From: Notospermus geniculatus
Lineage: Eukaryota > Nemertea > Pilidiophora > Heteronemertea > Lineidae
Length of the DNA stretch: 64,000 bases
Direction: 5' to 3'
NCBI GenBank assembly: GCA_002633025.1
Contig: NMRB01000020.1
Location: 129,381-193,380, forward strand
Each line of letters begins with the position of its first letter. Positions within the stretch are counted from its first letter, which is position 1. This document shows, piece after piece, positions 36,556 to 49,164 of this stretch. Under the pieces are notes generated by a model that was not told the origin of the DNA, ran no database searches, and saw only the letters and a list, made by a program, of their open reading frames with translations. The position numbers and the translations under genes are program-made.

Positions 36556-39461
36556 TCTTTCACCTTAGAAACCTGTTTCTATTTCAGTCTCAGTACTGAG
36601 AAAGCCAATACATGATCAATGCAATTCAGGGAATAAGACATCCCAAACCATCTTGAAATCAGACGTGTTGAAAACCAGTGACACTTTTCACTTTCTCATA
36701 GCTACCCTCCACAAATGGTGAAATCTTGTTAACCTCCCAAACGAAGGCTGCTAAATCAAATCATCAGATGAGTAAATGAACGCCACTTCATCCCGCAATC
36801 TGTATGTGTGGTGATTACTCTAGTTGTGTTCCATTGGGTGGAAACTGTTTGACACCAACTCAATAAGGCAAGTTGCATTACCGTGCAATGAATCTATGAC
36901 CCTGTTAGACCACGCATTGATCATGACATGGCTGAATAAAGCAATCCATTGGAGATTTATCCGTCCAAGTCTTTGAAGCATTTAGGATGATCTGGATGTT
37001 TTGACTATATTTCATTTGCTGTCAATGTGCTGTGACTTCACTGATCAGAAAATCAACAGAACAGCTATGTATATTGATCTTGGCTTTGGAACAGATAAAG
37101 ATGTAACTGTAAATATTTGCTGGAACTTTGTAGAGGAAGTATCAAGAATAGAGATTTGATTGCTTCATTGTGCAAGTCTGCAAAATACAACCACTTGCTG
37201 CAGTCCAGGTAATGAGGAAATGAAGAAGATCCATCCATCATTTTCAATGCATCGAAGAGCCAGAGAAAAGATTTGTCTGAAACCACACATTCAAATCACT
37301 ATTTAAATCTGGTGTTGGAGGTGTTCATGATCAAGCGGACAAGACAAGGTTGAGGAAGTAAACACAGAGAACATCCGTCACTGCTTCTGGTTTTCTTCAA
37401 TACGTTTTCCATTACTTCCTCATCCTTGCGTTTGCCTTGAACGTTCTCTTCAAGTTCCCTCCAGAGGTTTGTTGGCAGGTATAAATACCTCAATGGCAGA
37501 CACTGAAACAGAAGAAAGCAAAAAAGTGCAAAACAGCCACCTGAAACTGTTGCCAGTTTTAGAAAGAGTTTCTGGGATAATTGTTAAAGTTTACTGTATG
37601 TGATACTGTATGTTATTCTAGCAATTTAGGAAGAAAGCTATTCGTTGGCTAGACTTGGCTATAGATGAATGGTAAGTGCGTGAGCACTCAGCAGTGAGGA
37701 GTAGGCCTATCCAGTTTCTCTCAATGAGGGTTTCTGCATACAGCTGCAATGTACTCCAGGTATTTGGTATCTGCGGATTTGAAAGATTCCAATGATCCCA
37801 TTATCGAGACTCAAGATAGGCTGTTCATTTATGTACCGTATTGCTTTTCCTTCTCACCTCCCACATGTCTGTTTGTCGGGACAAAGCCAGCTAGTAGGCC
37901 TACCACGCTCCACCTGCAGTCTAGACTGACTTTCAGCAATTCTTCATATAGGCTGTGCATGTGCAGAAGCAATGTTCTTTTTCTGACGATATGAACAGCA
38001 ATCGAGGATGAGTTTATTTTCTTCTTCAGCACTTGATACCATGAAATCGATTGCTGAGATCAAGCATTATTTTTATAAATTCTGAAATTTAGCTTGCAAC
38101 TGATACAGCAGGATGTTGCTCAGCCTTCACAGTATTAGTATGAGGAAACCTTGCCAAAAATGTTATGGCACACACAGATATATTATTTCATCATTTCTGG
38201 GGCTCAACTCATCACTGAAAGTCGAAAATATAAAGCGTGGAATTAGACGGCAGAAGGTCAATTCACTTATTAATGTGTCTTTTACATGAACATCAGGAGC
38301 ATTTTCACAGAATTGCATTGAATACTTTTGTAGCCTACACGTGATGTCATTAGAACACCCCATAGGTGAGAACCATGCAATGGTAAAACTATATATAAAC
38401 CTAGAGCAGCTAATTGCTGACTTCTATAGTAAAATGAGTCCCTTAGGGACCCAATTTTGACCATCAAATTGAGCATAAGGAATGTGGCCCTGTTTAGTTC
38501 CAGTGAACAAGCATAGCACACTTTCATGTAAATAACCCAACTCCTTCATAGACAGCAAGTTGGACATCAAAAGTAAATGTGAGGAAAAAGAAGCTGACTG
38601 TATTTCTCCATCCGACATGTCTCATATGACGTGGAGTGGCCATCGCACTGGTCTTTGACGTTCCAAACTATCACAGTATCAGTTATCAAGAAATCTATTT
38701 TTAGTTCCTCTGCCCTGAAATTCCACCAAATCACACTCCATGCATTTGATAGTCCCATGGGAAGTGAATTTCAAAAGAATACCCCCTCAAGACACCTGCG
38801 TAGTTGCATAAACTGCATTCTCTGTTGATTGGTTCAGAAGTAAAAAATAAATCATATATCACCAGTTCTTAAAGAAATTAATATATGTGCTGAATGAAGA
38901 CTATGGCAAATACATGCTTTCCATGCAGAATTTGCGGCACAATTGGTAAAGTAATGTCTTTTACTCTCCCCACCCCACCCAAGAGGTGACTGCCCCCTGG
39001 AGGCCGAAAGCAAGATATTTGGCCCTTTGCAGAATTTAGAAGTTACAGTTACGATATCATATTGATAGATTAAAGGGATTTGTCAAGATAAACAAACAAA
39101 TTTAAATACTTTACAGTATGATTATAATCCTTTGCAATCTCAGTTTAGTTCATACCTTCAAGGAACCAGTCGCCACACAATGCAAGATTAACTTTTTAGA
39201 AAAAGTTTAAATTCAGTTTAGACTTGTAAAGTGAATGACTGTCTGCCACCACGCAAGAAAATCTATGCCATGAGTTTCATTGATGACGTCATCAATGAAG
39301 CACACTCATACTTCAGACTTCAGAATCTTCAAAACTAACCTCTTCTCAGAAGAGCATGAAAAACATAGTTTGCCATCAAAATAATTATCATGACTAGATG
39401 GAGAAACCCATAGATGGTTAATATTGACAGGAGTCTTGGCTCTAATGACCCTAAAGTCTGC

Positions 39462-40027
39462 AGTAAAAGCAACCCAATGCAGTCAATACAATGAAAACAG
39501 CAACCGCTACCTCTGCTCCATATCAACCTATCAGGACCCTAATTAGCATCTATTCAGCTGAATTCGTTCTATCCCTGATTAGCGGGTGTCGGTTAGATGC
39601 ATGGCAACGTATTGGCATGATAGAGTATCCCGGAGAAGAAAGCATGGATCATCCAACACCGCAGCCATTTTCCACACATAATCACTCTTCATTAATCCAT
39701 ACATGTTTATTTGTTGATTGGCTGATGTTTGTCATAATTTCTTGATTTAATTAGGAATCCATGAAGCACGTTTACGGCATCATTTTCAGATTCATTATTT
39801 GATGACAATCATGTAAATTTCATTAGAGTTCATTGAGTTATTTTCAGGAATCATCACATTCCCCCTTTGTTCTTGGCCGAGACTGCACACTGTCATCACT
39901 ATTTTAGATTTCATCACCAACATCATCATACTGCCCAAATGCCCCTGGGAACAATATCCATGGTCAAATAGAAGAAAGAATAGGTTAAAGATCTAAAGGT
40001 GGATTAAAAAGTCACATGTTTGCATAA
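39462..40027. other. 566-bp block identical to segment A (partner)
   Basis: Partner of 30778-31343, constant offset of 8684, zero differences by eye. Confidence 0.6.
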
Positions 40028-41123
40028 GGCCTACAGGAAAGCATAGGCCTACTTCCACTCTTTTGACACTTTTACCCTGAGCTAAAGGTCACACATACTT
40101 CCTGATTAACAGATTTTAATTTACCTGATAATAAACTACTCTAATCCAAAATTGTCACTTTGATGTCTGAATTGAAAAGGTGTTAAACTAATACAATGCA
40201 CCTGTGTTTTGAAATTTGGCCCCAAAGGATTTGATAAAGTCATTGGTGCAGTTTTACGCACCTATGAGAAATTTAGAAGCATGTAGGCCTAATCCAAAAA
40301 TACATCTATTTTTGCTAATACTTAGGAACATAATGCTTCCAAGGGAAAATTTAGCAAGAAACTTTGATAAATACAAAATAAACTGAGCAGGTTCTTTTTT
40401 AGGAATATTTTACCCCCTTTTACCATCTGCAGAGAAATAGGTCAGTAGCTGCTGGTTGGCTAATAAAGCATCGGGCTAGCATCATATTCTGTGGAAGCAA
40501 TGAAAATCTATAGTCAACTAGCCATTACACACGCGCCATACTCTCATAAACACCAATGACAGTGAGGGCATGAACTCTTTCGAGAGGCAATCGTGCTATG
40601 GACCTAAACACACGGGCTATCCATTACACAAGCTATCTGAGCATCATCATTGTCATCATCATGGCCAATGCTCAATAAAACAATGCGGAGATAATCCCTC
40701 GGGATGGTGGCTATGTAGCTGTATCCAGGCTATAAACAATTTCATTGACAGAAATGTGACACTGCGCCTTGTAATAACATTCTCAACACTTGCAGATGAA
40801 ATCTATGGCTTTAGTCTTGCAGACAGTTTGCCGTCTTCAACTGTAGTACATCACAAAGGAATTGCTTGAAGGCAGTTAAAAATGTGGCGGAGCCAAGACT
40901 CAGCAATGACAAAAGCAATTGACTTCTGGCTAAGATTTCTGATGGTTTGGCTAGGAGGATTAGCACTACAAGTCTATAGCAGTTGGGGTAGGCCAAAAAC
41001 AGAATAAAAAGATGGTTTTCGGCATGCAAGCTATTGTAATTAGATCTTCCTTCTTCCTTTAGTGAACCTTTTGTAAAACTAGTAATACACTAGGACACTT
41101 CGGTCACCAGGGTCTACAAGTAC

Positions 41124-41252
41124 CGATTGGCAGTTTTTCAGTGAATATCATTTGATTGCCTAACTTCACAGTTGGTGATATGATTCCACAGCATTCACAG
41201 CTCTTTGGAACAAAAGTGGCGGTGTCATTCACTGCATGCCAATGACAACCCA
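41124..41252 (-). CDS. Weak candidate exon, phase 1-1, cysteine-rich
   Basis: Minus strand: a very good acceptor (ATGTTGTTTCAG) at 41253 is followed by 129 open nt reading GCHWHAVNDTATFVPKSCEC, then CGIISPTVKLGNQ, to a modest donor ATCG|GTACTT at 41123. Both ends are phase 1, so it could be a cassette exon of a minus-strand gene such as the Ig gene at the left edge. Against it: no family is recognised, the donor is weak, and the equivalent in segment A is lost in the n run. This could easily be chance. Confidence 0.15.
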
Positions 41253-41552
41253 CTGAAACAACATTTACAGGACAAACTTTTGTGACTGCTGATGGACTAA
41301 TATACCACAGGACTAGCGTTATTGATTCTGAACCATTTATGGCAGCAGTAAATAATTGCAATTAATACAAAAGTACTGACAATCAATGCAATAAGTATAA
41401 AATTATTATGACAGAGACCATGATTATTCAATTCACAAATGGTATTATCAACTTATATTCCATGTGAACCATGCACAATGTCTGATGAAGCAGACCGCAT
41501 AAACTTGTCACCCACCACAAGTCAATCCATCCCCAGAGCATCAATACTAGCG

Positions 41553-41932
41553 CTGAAAGGGTAAATGTCATCCTAGGTATTATATACAAAGATTACCGGT
41601 ACCCAGGATCTCAGTCTTCACTAAAACAATACCCTGGGTGTAGTTTTGTTAGCTGAACATCACCCAGCTTCCGCAATCTGTGCCTAGGAACGAGTCCTAT
41701 TTAGAAATCCCGTGGAATCCCACGGTCTCGCACCGCGGTACTTGTTGAGTGTAGCTGTTCATGACATTCTTCAGGCAGTCAAGTGACCACAGGCGAGACA
41801 ACCTCTAATCCAGGTGTCATATACGATGCTGGGTGATGTTCGGCTACCGAAAGTACACCCAGGGTATTGTTTTAGTGAAGATTGAGATCATGGGTAATCT
41901 TTGTATACCCAGGAGGACATTTACCCTTTCAG
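41553..41932. mobile_element. Long foldback element (segment B), without the insertion
   Basis: 380-bp counterpart of 32940-33507 with the same arms. It lacks the inner 183-bp piece and reads GGTGTCATATACGATG through that point. Confidence 0.85.
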
Positions 41933-44091
41933 CAATACTAGAGATGGGGGAAAACGATTTCACCGGTACCAGTAGTGTCAAGAACCAAGCCAACTGTGAA
42001 GTTACACTACAACAGCAGGGTCAAATTTGGTACATTACATTAGTGACCAACAGCCGTATCATTGCAACATGATTGCAACATGCATAATATCATTCAGGTG
42101 TTTACTCCACACCCATTGAATCAGATCACATTCATTAATAGCGGATGGGAAATCTGTGTGAAAATCTGTCAGCATTACATCAGAATACAGTCAGTTTAAC
42201 TGCAAGTTGTCGGTAGAGGTACAGGCCGTACTTGGCCTACCTTTTATCTTCGTCATTTGGACATGTGTAGGAAGTTCAAAATTAACGATCATTCCTTGAT
42301 AGTTTTATCATTATTTCTCTCGTCAGGTCATAAAGATCAATGAGAAATCAATATCAATATCAGCTATCTACAAACGAAGGACCATTAACATTTAAACGTA
42401 CTAGAAAACATGATGAGATATAGCAGGTCAAAGAATATTTATGAATAGAAATTGCCATTGAATACACTTCTAAATCTTTCCCATGAATTAAATAGGTACA
42501 GTAATTCAATACAGCTACATGTAGGCCGGTAGACTTACATAGATTTGCCCGCCTCATTGCTAACAAAGTTGTACTTTTAACAAACACTCGGTGAGCTATA
42601 GGCCTACGTGACTTCATTCTCAAAAAGATTAACCTCATTGTAAAATCTACGTGCGATATCTAACATCTTGTTTTGAAGCATGTGTAGGCGTGCTTTGACA
42701 AGGTGACATTCCATGAGTTCAAAGTTAAATCTCCACCCACAACTTATTTTCCCATTTCACTAAGATCAAGTAGGCCTTTACTGTCAGCTTTTAAAGTGAT
42801 AGCATTAATTTATTGTGAACCTTGATAGCCACAAACATGACATAATCTAGTTTTGCTGTTCTTATGCCAATAAGAATGTATTCCTGGATCATTAGAAAGC
42901 ATTTGACTTGATACGGCAACAACAAGACTATCAGATGCATTCCCAGCCACAACAACATCTATGATCCATCCAAATACATTCTTCCTTACCTATTGGCTAA
43001 CTGGTAGTAGTAAGCCTATGACTAGAAGATTTTTTAATGGTTAGTACACACATTTGAATAAAATTATTTTATTCAAATTGATATTTAATATCAACAATGT
43101 ACTGGTTCATCTCCATGCCACTGTTGATAACATGCAAACACAAAATTCTACAAGACGCCCTTCCTTGAAGCCCACAAGCTTGACAAACATAGTATATTTT
43201 CTTACACCCGGAAAACCCGTTAGAGCTTACTAGACATTCCTGTCGGCAGGCGATGAAGGATAACTTGAATTGTAAAATGAAAAAATATTTATAGAGTATT
43301 TGCACTTGATTCATGAGGGTTGCTGATTATTTCTTCTGTTGTGTTTCATGTTATCAAAAATAAATAAAGACTTTGTCTATTTTTGATGTTATTGACCTAA
43401 CTAAAATCACAAGATCAAATGCAAATTCCTGTCAAGACTATACATGTACTACGCTAGAGGGTGGCAAACCAGACAATCAGTGACGGAACCAGCAATTGAG
43501 TATGAATATGAATGAATTTGTTGTATGTCACAATGAATGAATTGCAATCGGAAATGTTCGGCCCCTTTAGGCAGCCCCAAAAGTGGAATTTCTAGAGCAT
43601 ATTGAACTATGCTATATGATAAGTTGCGGTTTACCACACAATGACCTCTTTTTTCGAAGTATTGGAACACCATCAATAGGATTTTTGATTGGCTTTTGGT
43701 AAACAGGCCCAAAGCTTGAATGCTATAAAATCGTTTATAGATAAACTTGGTGGTAAAAGGCATGTCATTAGTCTTTTGAAGTGGTAAAAGAATGACAAGA
43801 CAGAGATATATTACATCTGTTTGAACTGCACGAAAATGTCGTCATGAGCCACCAACATTGAATCAAGTGAAGTGAATTCAAGGAGAAAAGTACTCAACAG
43901 TTTTGTTACAAGTTGAGTTTGTATGCCATGTAAGTGACTGCACAATCATACGTCATTTAATCTTTGGAAAATACAATGAGGCGATGTCCTGAGACCATCA
44001 CAGGGTCCGTATGCCCAACTTTGTGTAGGCCTACATAAAGATAGTAGGCTACATCTTCGATTATAGGGCAAATAAAAAGGCAATTTCCAGA

Positions 44092-44140
44092 GTGTTTGCG
44101 AATTTTCGACCCCAACCGGGGTCTTCTTCAGGCTGGTACT
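44092..44140. mobile_element. Fragment of the 23.7-kb foldback family
   Basis: Carries GCGAATTTTCGACCCC and GGTCTTCTTCAGGCTG, matching the left arm at 23790-23829, with loop bases changed but the GACCCC/GGGGTC stem kept. The fragment lies in a 100-bp segment present in C and absent in D. Confidence 0.7.
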
Positions 44141-45583
44141 TTACAATCCGAAACTCTAGAACAGACTATAGGGCATTACAAATACCTATAACCTTTCAGC
44201 AGGGAATCTATTCTACAACTATGATGAACTAAGGATAAAATCAGACCAACTTGAAAGCAGATTCAAGTCCACTGTGCACCAGAAAATACTTCAGCAATGA
44301 TTCCCACGAACAGATTTTGGGGAGACAAAAATCATAAAGTGATGATAAAAAATAAGTAGATTTGTTCAAGAAAGCTGCAAGATCAGCCTTCCTGGGGTGC
44401 CAGTGGAAACCGACATTGAGACCATTCTCATCAGCCACAACTCAGTTGGTATTATTGACCTAACCTTACAAACCAGCCGATGTCCCAATTATCTAGTGAC
44501 TTGCTTGACCTTTTCAACAATGAAATGAAGGAACATAAGGCATGTAAGGATGACACCATTCCATTGAAGTACCTTCACTGCTTTCATAAGAATACTATCA
44601 TCTAGTCTTTTGAGCCAAAGTTTTTTAACACCGAGAAACATCATAAAGTGAGAGGATATTTGGCGATCCAAACTCACGTTTGGGTGGTTTTCAATTATCT
44701 TGACAACAGTGGATTCTTGCAGAGCACAGCAGGGAACACCAAGAGAATTTGTGGCCTGTATACAATCAGACTTCAACAAAGGTTCCGCATCAGGGTCACA
44801 TGGCGTGCTGGACCACCCTAAGATAAGAGTGATCAATGGTAACTGAAGAATTCAGCGTATCAGTCAGGAGCCTTTATCAATCCCGCTTCTGATTCGCAAA
44901 GCAAGACTACAGTGGATGATACTAGTACGCTCACATATCTTTCCACAAGTTTCATTCACCATCAAATCCTCAGCATCTATGTCAGAAGCTAAGTTATCAA
45001 GCAGATTCACATTTCACATTCCAAGACCTCCAGCCACTTTTTCTATCAAAACACTTTGTTGAGTCATTGATAGTTTTAGCTATCTCGAAGAACTATCCAA
45101 GGACCTTAGCAATCATGTTGTGCGATTTGAGACAATCCACGAGATTTGCATGGTTGACTGGTGAACGAAAACAGGGGATCAGCAAGATTTACTACTCAAC
45201 CATCGGAAAATAGATGACAGAGATTTTGATACCACTTCATCATTTGAACAAGGCCAATATTGACTGAGTGAATTTAGGAAACATAGGTAAGGAAATTTAC
45301 CCATGCATGTGATATCTTCCACACAGTTGTGGATGTATGAAATTCACTTTTCAAAACCATTGCTTTTACGGCAAGCTGCTGCTTTAGAGCTGCAAACTTT
45401 CAGGCCAGATACCCAGCTCCAAGTGAGGACAAGAAATGTTCAGAAGATGCAAACTCCACCAACAGTCACCCTGATAAAATCATTGGATTGAGACAGAGAA
45501 ACGGGACTACATTGCCTGCTTTATGGTAACAATATAATATAACCTCTATTGATAATGCTGTATCAACAAGAATCCACCTTTAA

Positions 45584-45853
45584 CCCAATAGACCCTATGC
45601 CACCCTAAACCACCCTGCCGTGAGCTGCCTAGATGACCACGCCCACTTTTTGACAAAAATCCCCATCACCTTGTTGAAATGAAAATCACCAATTACTGCC
45701 GCGAGCGCCACAATCCGCCATGTCTCAAGACGCCAATACCGCCATAAACCACCTTGACTCATTCTACTGTTCTCTATGCAGTGGCATTTCATGGCGGTTC
45801 AGGGCGGTGAAAGTTGCAGATGGAAAGTGCAAAAAATAGGCGGCTCTATTGGG
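45584..45853. mobile_element. piggyBac-like MITE (segment C)
   Basis: 270 bp. Ends CCCAATAGACCC and, inverted, CCCAATAGAGCC, flanked by TTAA (45580-45583, 45854-45857). Ends beginning CCC plus TTAA fit piggyBac-derived MITEs. The interior has repeated ACCACCCTG / CAGGGCGGT motifs. Confidence 0.85.
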
Positions 45854-46293
45854 TTAAGAAACATGAAGATATGTAAACTCTTCTATTTTGCTCCCTCCCA
45901 CTCTGATGTCATTGGATCCAATCTATCTGCTGCTATCCTACTACAACACAATATTCGATTACCACCTTACGTTGTTACAGATGCAGCGCAATATGCCTGA
46001 TAAGACATCCATTGAGGTGTTCCATTATTCAGTGTCTTTGGAAACCGTACTGCGATATGCATTTTTCAAGATGAAGGAAGAAACCAAACACGTTGTAGCA
46101 GATCAGAGTTGTAATGAGATTCCTTGAGGTTTCTTTTGGAAGAAAATGTTTCTTAGTCTGCTGGTCACCAATTCAATTTACAATTCTGTGATTACACTTC
46201 TGAAACAGGACAATGTAGGCCTATTTTGCCATTTAGCAGAGTATATCATATGTGATGCTGATAAATATCAGGAAGCTTTTAAGAGGGGTTTAA

Positions 46294-46575
46294 CACGTTC
46301 ACTGCCGGGGACGTATAATTACGTCATAGTGGTTGCTTTGGTCCTTGCCAGGGACGTATATGTACGTCTTTAGGTCATGATTTATCCATTCAAAATAAAA
46401 TCATAGGCAAAGGCAAAGGTCCTCCCCCAGTGCCGAAGGACGTAACGTCCATTGGCACAGTGAAAGAAGGGGTAAGATTTGCTATAGGACGTAACATTCA
46501 ATGGCACAGGCAATGTCTGAAAAATTCCTGGCAAGGACCACTGGACCCTCAAAAATGGCGTCGGCAGTGAACGTG
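46294..46575. mobile_element. piggyBac-like MITE present only in segment C
   Basis: 282 bp. Ends CACGTTCACTGCCGGGGACG and CACGTTCACTGCCGACGCCA, flanked by TTAA (46290-46293, 46576-46579). Segment D has one TTAA (49600 area). The interior has several GGACGTA / TACGTC repeats. Confidence 0.92.
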
Positions 46576-48537
46576 TTAAATATAAGTCGTCATTGATGAA
46601 GACGAACAAAGTTTTATTCCTCATTGGTAAGTTAATCATTTCCAGTTGTTTTTACTACAGGATGATACAGGTGTGCGTGAAATTCATCCACAGATTGGCT
46701 GCGTAGGAGAACTGTAGCTCCAGGCTGGATAGTAGGGTTAACTCCCACATAAAACTAGCAATCACTTAATGTTTGATCAGCCAGTCAGCACAATCGTTCT
46801 AGTAATGATGAAGATTTATCTGTGGTCTTTCAGCTTCACCCCTGACACAGCAGGGACATGCATGCAATACTAATCTAAAGGAACAAGATGGCAGAAAAAG
46901 CAATTACATGCATGTAAACACCCTTATTCAAAGTCAAATTTTTCAGTGGTGTGTTGGGGAATTGTCTTGTACTTTGTATTATCACTACAAATGAACCATG
47001 CGGAATGTACTTAGGTCACGTTTAAACGCTATGGTAATGTTCCTTTAATCTTTGGAAAATACAATGAACGAGGCGATGTCCCGAGACCAAGGGATCCGTA
47101 TGCCCAACTTTGTGTACATAGAAAGATAGTGTGCTACATCTTCGATCATTGCAAACACCTATAACCTTTCAGCAGGGAACCTATTCTACAACTATGATGA
47201 ACTGGGATAAAATCAGACCAAACTTGAAAGCAGATTCAAGTCCACTGGGTATCAGAAAAAAAATACTTCAGCAATGATTCCCACGAACAGATTTTGAGAG
47301 ACAAAAAATCATAAAGTGACGATAAAAAATAAGTAGATTTGTTCAAGAAAGCTGCAAGATCAGCCTTCCTGGGGTGCCAGTGGAAACCGACATTGAGACC
47401 ATTCTCATCAGCCACAACTCAGTTGGTATTATTGACCTAACCTTACAAACCAGCCGATGTCCCAATTATCTGGTGACTTGCTTGACCTTTTCAACAATGA
47501 AATGAAGGAACATAAGGCATGTAAGGATGACACCATTCCATTGAAGTACCTTCACTGCTTTTATAAGAATACTATCATCTAGTCTTTTGAGCCAAAGTTT
47601 TTAACACCAAGAAACATCATAAAGTGAGAGGATATTTGGCGATTCAAACTCACGTTTGGGTGGTTTTCAATTATCTTGACAACAGTGGATTCTTGCAGAG
47701 CACAGCAGGGAACACCAAGAGAATTTGTGGCCAGTATACAATCAGACTTCAACAAAGGTTCCGCATCAGGGTCACATGGCGTGCTGGACCACCCTAAGAT
47801 AAGAGTGATCAATGGTAAATGAAGAATTCAGCGTATCTCTGGAGCCTTTATCAATCTCGCTTCTGATTCGCAAATTGAGACTACAGTGGATGATATGCTC
47901 ACACATCTTTCCACAAGTTTCATTCACCATCAAATCCTCAGCATCTATGTCCGAAGCTAAGTTATCAAGCAGATTCACATTTCACATTCCAAGACCTCCA
48001 GCCACTTTTTCTATCAAAACACTTTGTTGAGTCATTGATAGTTTTAGATATCTCGAAGAACTATCCAAGGACCTTAGCAATCATGTTGTGCGATTTGAGA
48101 CAATCCACGAGATTTGCATGGTTGACTGGTGAACGAAAACAGGGGATCAGCAAGATTTACTACTCAACCATCGGAAAATAGATGACAGAGATTTTGATAC
48201 CACTTCATCATTTGAACAAGGCCAATATATTGACTGAGTGAATTTAGGAAACATAGGTAAGGAAACTTACCCATGCATGAGTTGTGGATGTACGAAATTC
48301 ACTTTTCAAAACCATTGCTTTTACAGCAAGCTGCTGCTTTAGAGCTGCAAACTTTCAGGCCAGATTTACCCAGCTCCAAGTGATGACAAGAAAATTGTTC
48401 AGAATGCAAACTCGACCAACAGTCACCTTGATAAAATCATTGGATTGAGACAGAGAAACGGTACATTGCCTGCTTTATGGTAACAATATAATGTAACCTC
48501 TATTGATAATGCTGTATCAACAAGAATCCACCTTTAA

Positions 48538-49164
48538 CCCAATAGACCCTATGCCACCCTAAACCACCCTGCCGTGAGCTGCCTAGATGACCACGCCCAC
48601 TTTTTGACAAAACTCCCCATCACCTTTAATGTAGAAATGAAAATCACCAATTACCGTATTTTCGCGACTATAGGGCGCGCCTGACTATAAGGCGCACCCC
48701 CTAATTTCACCCTAAACCCTTGACGAAATCCATACATAAGACGCACTGCCCTATAAGACGCACCTCCCTATAAGGCGCAGTCATCAGGTGAACTACAGCA
48801 ATGTTATGCATCAAACTGACCTGGTTGTATGATTAATTAGCTTGTTTTGACAAGCTAATTAGCTTGTTGTGACACTTCTGATCAAATTTTTGGACTCTAT
48901 CTGCAGATAAGGCGCACCACCCTATAAGGCGCACCCCCAATTTTAGACCCTTCTTCATGAAAAAAGCCGCGCCTTATAGTCCGAAAAATACGGTACTGCC
49001 GGGAGCGCCACAATCCGCCATGTCTCAAGACACCAATACCGCCATAAACCGCCTTGACTCATTCTACTGTTCTCTATTCAGCTTAACGCAGTGGCATTTT
49101 GCGGCGGTTCAGGGCGGTGAAAGCTACAGATGGAAAGTGCAAAAAAATAGGCGGCTCTATTGGG
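48538..49164. mobile_element. piggyBac-like MITE (segment D), interrupted by another element
   Basis: Same element as 45584-45853, flanked by TTAA (48534-48537, 49165-49168), but split by the 340-bp element at 48654-48993 and with a 12-bp extra piece near the right end. Confidence 0.85.
48654..48993. mobile_element. DNA transposon with CCGTATTTTCG ends, nested, only in segment D
   Basis: 340 bp. Ends CCGTATTTTCGCGACTATAG and, inverted, CCGTATTTTTCGGACTATAA, flanked by TA. Segment C shows the empty TA site at about 45697. The motif ACTATAAGGCGCACC recurs in both arms; I recall similar CCGTATTTT...ACTATAAGGCGC termini in other animal genomes. The centre has a direct repeat of AGCTAATTAGCTTGTT. 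Confidence 0.9.

Larger units (their letters stand above)
34706..43122. repeat. Large direct duplication, segment B
   Basis: About 8.4 kb copy of segment A, starting in the minisatellite right after the single n at 34705 and ending at CCATGCCAC, the same nine bases that end A at 34704. Divergence is a few percent with many small indels, but several blocks are identical. It supplies the sequence missing from A's gap (41000-41288). Confidence 0.95.
43957..46914. repeat. Direct duplication, segment C
   Basis: About 3 kb matching segment D (47043-49939), beginning TTTAATCTTTGGAAAATAC and ending ATTACATGCATG. It carries the TTAA element at 46294-46575 and a 100-bp segment at about 44070-44180 that are missing in D. 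The minus-strand open frames at 44489-44836 are only partly shared with D and have no recognisable family. Confidence 0.9.

Noticed and set aside
44489-44836. 115-residue minus-strand frame shared with 47579-47812
   Set aside because: The D copy is frameshifted and shorter; no family recognised. It may be a decayed remnant but I cannot support it.
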